Shown here: piece after piece, positions 5,546 through 9,800 of the stretch | Layout: every line of letters starts with the position of its first letter | Position numbering within the stretch: the first letter of the stretch is position 1 | Assembly (NCBI GenBank): GCA_030538175.1 | Contig: JAUNUL010000086.1 | Span: forward strand, 1-9,800 | Length of the DNA stretch: 9,800 bases | Reading direction: 5' to 3' | Source: Propionibacteriaceae bacterium | GTDB taxonomy: Bacteria > Actinomycetota > Actinomycetes > Propionibacteriales > Propionibacteriaceae | Program-made: the position numbers and the translations under genes | Notes under the pieces: generated by a model | What the model saw: the letters and a program-made list of their open reading frames with translations, nothing else | Told to the model about the DNA's origin: nothing | The model's database searches: none

Positions 5546-6562
5546 GTGAAGCGGTTCGCGCACGGGCTGGTGCTCGGCAAGTTCTATCCGTTCCACGCCG
5601 GCCACCAGCAGCTCGTCCGCGCGGCCAGCGCCGCCTGCGAACGTGTGACCGTGCAGGTCTTGGCGAGCTCGGTCGAATCGATCGACGTCGACGTGCGCGC
5701 GGATTGGATTCGGGCCGAGCACCCGGAGGTTCACGTGGTCACCGGCATGGACGAGGCGCCGATCGACTATGCGGATCCGGAGGTCTGGGGCCTGCACATG
5801 GCCGTCATCGAGGGGCTCCTCGATGCTCCGGTCGACGCGGTGTTCACGTCGGACGACTATGGCGCGGAGCTCGCCCGCCGTCTCGGTGCCCAGTGGTGCC
5901 AGGTCGATCCCGGCCGAGCGACGATGCAGATCTCCGGCACCGCGATCCGGGCTGACGTAGCCGGCCATTGGTGGGCGCTTCCGACGGCGGTGCGGCGGTG
6001 GTTCTGCCGTCGCGTGGTCGTGCTCGGCGCGGAGTCGACCGGTTCCACCACCCTCGCGACCGACCTCGCCCAGCACTTCACCGTGCCGTGGGTGCCCGAG
6101 TTCGGTCGGCAGTGGACCGTGGATCGGCCCGGTGGGCCGACGGCCCCGTGGAACACCGAGGAGTTCGATCTCATCGCCATTGAACATGCCCGCCAGGAGG
6201 TCGAGGCCATGGGCCGCACTCCGCGGCCGCTGGTCATCTCCGACACCGACGTCCTGGCGACATCGGTGTGGCATGAGCGGTACGTCGGGCGGCCCAGCCC
6301 CTCGGTGACCGAGCGGGCTCAGCGTTGGCAGCCGGATCTCTATGTGCTGACCGGTGCGGAGATCCCGTTCGTCCAGGACGGGCTGCGCGACGGCGAGCAC
6401 CTCCGCCAAGCGATGCATCAGCGCTTCCGGACCGTGTTGGCGGAGTCGGGTGTGCCGTGGCTCGAGGTCCAGGGCACGCCGGCTGAGCGGTTGGCCGCGG
6501 CAGCAGCCGCGATCGACGACCTGCTCGACCGTGGCTGGGCGCTCTGCGATCCGCTCGGATGA
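5546..6562 (+). CDS. nadR: NadR, NMN adenylyltransferase / nicotinamide riboside kinase
   Basis: A 338-aa cytoplasmic two-domain enzyme. Residues ~1-145 are the adenylyltransferase: GKFYPFHAGH (11-20) and ISGTAIR (129-135), the nucleotidyltransferase signatures. Residues ~155-330 are the ribosylnicotinamide kinase: P-loop region VVLGAESTGSTTL (158-170), ISDTDVLATSVW (231-242) and IPFVQDGLRD (273-282). It converts nicotinamide riboside from PnuC to NMN and then NAD. The N-terminal HTH domain of enterobacterial NadR is absent, which fits control by the separate NrtR. Oddity: residue 167 (codon TCC at 6044-6046) is serine where Walker A has lysine. GTG 5546 is chosen because the adenylyltransferase motif must begin a few residues in; GAGGG at 5531-5535 is the likely ribosome binding site. 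The longer frame from 5411 overlaps the pnuC tail and is unlikely. Confidence 0.92.
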   Translation: MKRFAHGLVLGKFYPFHAGHQQLVRAASAACERVTVQVLASSVESIDVDVRADWIRAEHPEVHVVTGMDEAPIDYADPEVWGLHMAVIEGLLDAPVDAVFTSDDYGAELARRLGAQWCQVDPGRATMQISGTAIRADVAGHWWALPTAVRRWFCRRVVVLGAESTGSTTLATDLAQHFTVPWVPEFGRQWTVDRPGGPTAPWNTEEFDLIAIEHARQEVEAMGRTPRPLVISDTDVLATSVWHERYVGRPSPSVTERAQRWQPDLYVLTGAEIPFVQDGLRDGEHLRQAMHQRFRTVLAESGVPWLEVQGTPAERLAAAAAAIDDLLDRGWALCDPLG

Positions 6563-6592
6563 CCAGCTGGGCGGGGAACTCGGCGATGCTGT

Positions 6593-6659
6593 CCGAATCT
6601 GCAGTGAGCGCGGGGCTGACGGCATTATCCAATCCGCCCCGCTGTCTGTGCAGATTCGG
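6593..6659. terminator. Long imperfect hairpin between converging genes
   Basis: CCGAATCTGCA (6593-6603) and TGCAGATTCGG (6649-6659) are perfect 11-bp inverted arms. Inside them AGC-GC-GGGGC (6607-6616) can pair with GCCCCGCT (6636-6643) with a two-base bulge, leaving a small loop. It starts 30 nt after the nadR stop and ends 46 nt before the end of the YhhN-like gene. A bidirectional terminator is the simplest reading. It is longer than needed for that, so it could also be a repeated palindromic element. There is no T-tract. Confidence 0.5.
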
Positions 6660-6705
6660 CGACCAATCAGGTGGAAGGCCGCGAGGAGTGCTCGGGCGGA
6701 CGCGG

Positions 6706-7422
6706 TCAGGCCCAGCCGTGGCGGGGTGTGTACGTTCCGGTCCGGGTCCCCGGTGATCTGGTCACACCCCAGACCAGCAGGCCGTGGGCGAGGATGTAGG
6801 TCGCCATGATCGCCACATCCATGTGCGCGAAGGCGAACGCGGTGAAGTTCTGCACCGCGATCATCGAGTCCGAGATGATGAACAGCGCGCCGCCGAGGAC
6901 GCCGGACCAGCCCAGCCCGCTCGCCAGCAGGCCGGTGCTGGTCAGCGCCGTGGCATAGACGACGACGGCGGGTGCGAGCGCCCCTGCGCCCGGCAGGACC
7001 CATGTCACCATGCCGACGGCGTACGCCACGTACACGACAAGCAGCCATGGGCGCGGCGGCCGGACGGGCCACAGCGCGATGATCCAGGCCACGTGGGCGA
7101 CGAGGAAGGACCCGAGCAACACGACCAGGACGAGCTCATCGCTCACGAACCGCGGCAGCGTGTCTCCTAGGAAAGAGAAGAACAGCGCCACCAGCGTCAA
7201 TCGGCGCAGTCTGGGCTCTGGCGCCAGCCAGGCAGCGAGCGCCAGCACCGGCATCAGCAGCATCTGCGCCGGCACGCTCACCCGGTGCACACCGAGCCAC
7301 AACGTGATCAACTGGATGACGACGATGCCGGCGTACGCCCACCACCGCCACGCTCCGGACTGTCCAAGGCCGGGGGGCCCGGGCGAAACGGACTGACCAG
7401 GGCTGTCGGGCGCCGGGCTCAC
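6706..7422 (-). CDS. YhhN/TMEM86 family membrane protein (lysoplasmalogenase-like)
   Basis: A 238-aa protein with about eight hydrophobic segments after a proline/serine-rich N-terminus. The pattern fits the YhhN (TMEM86) family: SVPAQMLLMPVLALAAWL early, ALFFSFLGDTLPRF (the GD acidic motif), LGSFLVAHVAWI, then ALFIISDSMIAVQNF (the SDS motif) and a final ATYILAHGLLVWG. TMEM86B in mammals hydrolyses the vinyl ether bond of lysoplasmalogen; conserved aspartates like those here are thought catalytic. Whether bacterial members do this is uncertain, and their substrate is often unknown. GTG 7422 is chosen because GTGA overlaps the TGA of the upstream mutarotase gene by 4 bases, implying translational coupling. 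A longer frame to 7515 would run deep into that gene with shadow-like sequence. Confidence 0.87.
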   Translation of the reverse strand: MSPAPDSPGQSVSPGPPGLGQSGAWRWWAYAGIVVIQLITLWLGVHRVSVPAQMLLMPVLALAAWLAPEPRLRRLTLVALFFSFLGDTLPRFVSDELVLVVLLGSFLVAHVAWIIALWPVRPPRPWLLVVYVAYAVGMVTWVLPGAGALAPAVVVYATALTSTGLLASGLGWSGVLGGALFIISDSMIAVQNFTAFAFAHMDVAIMATYILAHGLLVWGVTRSPGTRTGTYTPRHGWA

Positions 7423-8288
7423 AGGGTGGCTGCCTCGATCGTCAGCGTCAGCTCGTGGGCCTGGCCCGGGTTGAGGTGCATGGCGTTGTTGCGGACGTTG
7501 GCGGATTCCACGCACACCATGGTCCGCCAGCCGTCATCGGGCATGTCGCCCATCGCCGCGGCCTTTTCGGGGCCGGGGTTCCAGACGATCGTGTTGCCCG
7601 AACGGTTGGTCGTCAGGATCAGCCGGCGGTTGAGCGCCGGATCGTGGATCTCGACCGGGGCGCCGGTCCAGAAGATCCGGTCGACCTCGCCGGGGAAATC
7701 GATGGGCCCGATCTGGGTGTCATACCGGCTGGTCGGCTTGTCGAAATACTCGACGCCGGCCAGGCCGTGCACGGTGACGTGGCGGATGTCGCCGACGGTG
7801 AAATACGTGTGCAGGGCCTCCTCGACCACCAGCGGCACGTCATCGGTGTTGCGCACGGTGAGGCGCAACCGCAGGTGCTCGCCGAACTCCTGGGTGTATT
7901 CAACCTCGAACTTGTTGCGGTCGGCGTCGATGCCCTCGATGTCGCCGATCATCGTTTCGTCGAGCCGCCAACGCAGCGTCGTGACGCCATTCGTCTCGTG
8001 ACCGGACAGCAGCTGCCATTGGACCAGCCGCGCGAAACCGTGCGCCGGGGACTTGTTCCCCTTGCGGCCGTCGCTGAACCACGGGAAACAGACCGGGATC
8101 CCGCCCCTGATCCCAACCTTCGGTTCGAAGCGCGCGGTCGGGCTGGTCCACAGCACCGGATCGGCGCCCTCGGCCGGCACCCATTCGGTGATGTGGGCGC
8201 CATGGTCCTGGACGGTGAACCGCCCGCCGGCCGGCGTCACGCCCTGGCAGCGGCCCCAGCCGTCGGAGTCGATGGTGCGTTCGAACAT
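7419..8288 (-). CDS. D-hexose-6-phosphate mutarotase (aldose 1-epimerase fold)
   Basis: A 289-aa cytoplasmic protein of the galactose mutarotase-like superfamily, YeaD/glucose-6-phosphate 1-epimerase branch. It interconverts alpha and beta anomers of glucose 6-phosphate and related sugars. Signatures are VGIRGGIPVCFPWF (58-71), HGFAR (83-87), EEALHTYF (156-163), VWNPGPEKA (245-253) and MVCVESANV (267-275). By family knowledge H83 or H160 and E271 are the catalytic pair, and arginines R61/R87 help hold the phosphate. Length is normal. ATG 8288 has AAAGG 8 nt upstream. Its TGA overlaps the GTG of the YhhN-like gene, so those two are one operon. serB lies 130 nt upstream on the same strand and may be co-transcribed, though the gap could hold a separate promoter that I could not define. 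Confidence 0.92.
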   Translation of the reverse strand: MFERTIDSDGWGRCQGVTPAGGRFTVQDHGAHITEWVPAEGADPVLWTSPTARFEPKVGIRGGIPVCFPWFSDGRKGNKSPAHGFARLVQWQLLSGHETNGVTTLRWRLDETMIGDIEGIDADRNKFEVEYTQEFGEHLRLRLTVRNTDDVPLVVEEALHTYFTVGDIRHVTVHGLAGVEYFDKPTSRYDTQIGPIDFPGEVDRIFWTGAPVEIHDPALNRRLILTTNRSGNTIVWNPGPEKAAAMGDMPDDGWRTMVCVESANVRNNAMHLNPGQAHELTLTIEAATL

Positions 8289-8418
8289 GTGGGTCGCCTT
8301 TCGTTGCTGTTCTCAGGGCGTCGAGCCGGTGGATGCCGCGTCTCCATCATCGGTGGCGAAGGGGCCGGTGCCGGTTTGAAGCCGGTGGCCTGCCGCCATG
8401 GATGACCGATGCGGGCGG
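8289..8418 (-). other. Gap between serB and mutarotase gene
   Basis: The 130-bp space holds an imperfect direct repeat: AGCCGGTGGATGCCGC at 8324-8339 and AGCCGGTGGCCTGCCGC at 8380-8396. Several CCGG-centred short inverted repeats are also present. I see no clear promoter, terminator or coding sequence beyond the AAAGG ribosome binding site of the mutarotase gene. A hairpin (GCGGG at 8411-8415 with CCCGC at 8426-8430) spans the serB stop but is only 5 bp. Confidence 0.35.
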
Positions 8419-9291
8419 TCAGAGTCCCGCGAAGACGCGGACGGCGTCGAGATGGGGGATGGAGATGGCTGCTGCGGCGGCGTCGCGGGTGATGGGTTTC
8501 GCGCAGTACGCCACCCCCAGGCCCGCGACCGCCAGCATGTCGAGGTCATTGGCTCCATCGCCGATGGCGATCACGCGGTCGGTGTCGAGACCGAGCAGCT
8601 CGGCGTACTCCAACAAGTGGCGGCGCTTGGCGGCGCGGTCGACGACCGGGCCGAGCGTCCGCCCGGTCAGGTGACCGTCGACGACCTCGAGCCGGTTCGC
8701 CCGCACGAGCTCGATGCCCAGTGAGTCCGCCAGCGGATCGACGATCTCGTGGAAGCCACCCGAGACCAGGCCCACCCCCACCCCCTGCTGATGGGCCGCA
8801 GCGATCAGGTCGGCCGCACCGTTGGACAACCGGACTTCGGTGGTCACCGCATCGAGTGCGCTGACGGACAGGCCTTGCAGGGTCGCGACCCGCTCAGCGA
8901 GGGATTCGGCAAAGTCGAGCTCACCGCGCATGGCTCGGTCGGTGATCTTGGCCACGAGGGCTTCGCTCCCGGCATGTGCGGCGATGAGCTCGATGACTTC
9001 GGCGGTGATGAGGGTCGAATCGACGTCCATCACCAGCAGGCCTGGGCCGTGCTCGGCCAGCGGCCCCCAGATGAGCGCGGCATCGACACCGTGCTCGGCG
9101 GCCAGGACGCGGATCTGATCCCGCAGGCCCTCGCCAGCGCCCTCGGCGATCTCGCCGGTGAAGGCCACCGCGTCGAAGCCGGGGCTGGCCTGGGTGGCGG
9201 CGATGAACCGGGGCAGCAACTCATGCACCTGGTCGAGAAGCTGGTCGGGGATGGTCTCGGCACTCACGAGTCCGGCACGCGCGGGAATCAT
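8419..9291 (-). CDS. serB: Phosphoserine phosphatase SerB
   Basis: A 290-aa HAD-superfamily enzyme that hydrolyses L-phosphoserine to serine, the last step of serine biosynthesis. All HAD motifs are intact: DVDST (89-93, nucleophile D89 and acid D91), LVSGGF (175-180, S177), AKRRH with K222, and GDGANDLDM (244-252, D245/D249). The cap region MRGELDFAESLAERVATLQG (121-140) is the SerB-type substrate cap. The first ~80 residues form a short mixed domain like the N-terminal region of E. coli-type SerB and may be a reduced ACT-like domain; mycobacterial SerB2 is longer, with two ACT domains. ATG 9291 is chosen because the frame ends just upstream and a TAGCGT -10 box lies 7 nt before it, with no Shine-Dalgarno, suggesting a leaderless mRNA. 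It is separated from the YwiC-like gene by 42 bp. Confidence 0.95.
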   Translation of the reverse strand: MIPARAGLVSAETIPDQLLDQVHELLPRFIAATQASPGFDAVAFTGEIAEGAGEGLRDQIRVLAAEHGVDAALIWGPLAEHGPGLLVMDVDSTLITAEVIELIAAHAGSEALVAKITDRAMRGELDFAESLAERVATLQGLSVSALDAVTTEVRLSNGAADLIAAAHQQGVGVGLVSGGFHEIVDPLADSLGIELVRANRLEVVDGHLTGRTLGPVVDRAAKRRHLLEYAELLGLDTDRVIAIGDGANDLDMLAVAGLGVAYCAKPITRDAAAAAISIPHLDAVRVFAGL

Positions 9292-9298
9292 GGGTCGA

Positions 9299-9304
9299 AC
9301 GCTA
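9299..9304 (-). promoter_or_regulatory. Leaderless -10 box of serB
   Basis: TAGCGT on the minus strand fits TANNNT and is followed by exactly 7 nt (TCGACCC) and the ATG at 9291. It lies in the 42-bp gap after the YwiC-like gene, so serB can be transcribed on its own. The -35 region has no clear TTGACA match. Confidence 0.5.
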
Positions 9305-9333
9305 CTAGGGACCGGTGACAGCCGATCGCGAAG

Positions 9334-9800
9334 TCAGAGGCCGATCAGAACCAGTGCGGTGAGCAGGAGCGTGAACGCAATTTCACCGAATCCCGCGGCC
9401 TTGGGGGTGACCGTGCGCCCCGACAAGGGCCCCAGCACCGGCACCAGCAGGGCCCGCACCGTGGTGAGCGCGAAGAATGCGGTCCAAGTCCAGGAGATGT
9501 GACCGAAGGCGGCGGCCAGAGCGGCCAGCCCGGTGGCGACGACATGGAAAGCGACCGAGCCGACGACCCAGGCGAGGTGACCACGCTCGCGGATCAGGGT
9601 CTTCACATAGGGGACGGTGCCGAAGAAATAGAAGAAGCAGATCGCGCCCAGCCACCAGCCAGCCGCGGGACCCTGGCCGAGGGCCTCGAACGCCTCCAGC
9701 GGATTCGGATAGCGGACGGTCACGGACATCAGCGCCGCCGCCAGGATCGTGAGGGCGCCCGAGAGGGTCGAGCGTTCCTTGCGGTGGGCGACGAGCCAGA
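9334..9800 (-). CDS. YwiC-like membrane protein, N-terminus off the right edge
   Basis: A minus-strand frame ends in TGA at 9336-9334 and stays open to the right edge, so 154 residues of the C-terminal part are visible. The ATG at 9729 is internal: upstream codons read WLVAHRKERSTLSGALTIL then AAALM, continuing the same membrane-protein pattern. Signatures are the KERS loop, FFYFFGTVPYVKTLIRERG with two charged residues after the membrane segment, and GFGEIAFTLLLTALVLIGL at the end. This fits the C-terminal half of the YwiC-like family (polytopic, usually about 230-250 residues). Its function is not established; ywiC of Bacillus sits near nitrate respiration genes, but nothing here supports that role. 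Family call is probable rather than certain because the N-terminal NQHGAW-type signature lies outside the window. Confidence 0.78.
   Translation of the reverse strand, partial: WLVAHRKERSTLSGALTILAAALMSVTVRYPNPLEAFEALGQGPAAGWWLGAICFFYFFGTVPYVKTLIRERGHLAWVVGSVAFHVVATGLAALAAAFGHISWTWTAFFALTTVRALLVPVLGPLSGRTVTPKAAGFGEIAFTLLLTALVLIGL

Noticed and set aside
5324..7072. A 582-codon minus-strand frame across pnuC, nadR and part of the YhhN-like gene
   Set aside because: It lies opposite or out of frame with three recognised genes and its protein is arginine/proline/histidine-rich with no motif.
7423..7515. N-terminal extension of the YhhN-like gene to ATG 7515
   Set aside because: It would overlap the conserved end of the mutarotase gene; the GTGA 4-base overlap at 7422-7419 is the usual coupled arrangement.
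7455..8405. A 316-codon plus-strand frame opposite the mutarotase gene
   Set aside because: It is antisense to a gene with intact catalytic motifs and its product resembles no family.
9727..9729. ATG 9729 as the true start of the YwiC-like gene
   Set aside because: The frame stays open to the edge upstream and reads as a family-like membrane protein sequence with a KERS loop, so the ATG is internal.

Overview
The window is high-GC DNA, about two thirds G+C by eye, with strong G/C preference at third codon positions. Several genes appear to start without a leader: a TANNNT -10 box lies 6-7 nt before the GTG or ATG. Together with the families present (a YwiC-like protein, NrtR, a fused NadR lacking the enterobacterial HTH domain, a TMEM86/YhhN protein), this suggests an actinobacterium. 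I cannot name the genus from sequence alone. Coding density is high and no gap exceeds 300 bases; the largest is the 176-bp divergent region at 2868-3043. I see no rRNA, tRNA, insertion sequence, integrase or CRISPR array.

Layout. (1) 1-816, minus: an unrecognised protein cut by the left edge. Its third positions are less GC-biased than its neighbours'. (2) 903-2867, minus: a 654-aa soluble protein I do not recognise. (3) 2868-3043: divergent promoter region with a leaderless promoter on each side. (4) 3044-4048, plus: a bile acid:sodium symporter-like (SBF-like/YfeH) membrane transporter. (5) 4046-4063: a hairpin whose two ends are the stop codons of the converging genes. (6) 4061-6562: an NAD salvage locus. 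nrtR (minus) is divergent from pnuC-nadR (plus), and the 83-bp gap between them holds two matching inverted repeats that look like NrtR operators, one at each side of a pnuC promoter. (7) 6593-6659: a long imperfect hairpin between converging nadR and the next cluster. (8) 6706-9800, minus: a YwiC-like gene (entering from the right edge), serB, a hexose-6-phosphate mutarotase gene, and a YhhN/lysoplasmalogenase-like gene that overlaps the mutarotase stop by 4 bases.

How the genes work together. The clearest unit is nrtR/pnuC-nadR. PnuC imports nicotinamide riboside, the kinase domain of NadR phosphorylates it to NMN, and the adenylyltransferase domain makes NAD. NrtR (Nudix sensor plus winged helix) presumably represses both directions through the two boxes. 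SerB makes serine from phosphoserine and the mutarotase interconverts anomers of hexose 6-phosphates; they share a strand but no obvious pathway. I found no new multi-gene system. The most unusual points are the NadR kinase P-loop with serine in place of the Walker A lysine, the tandem NrtR boxes around one promoter, the recurrent leaderless geometry, and two unrecognised proteins on the left side.
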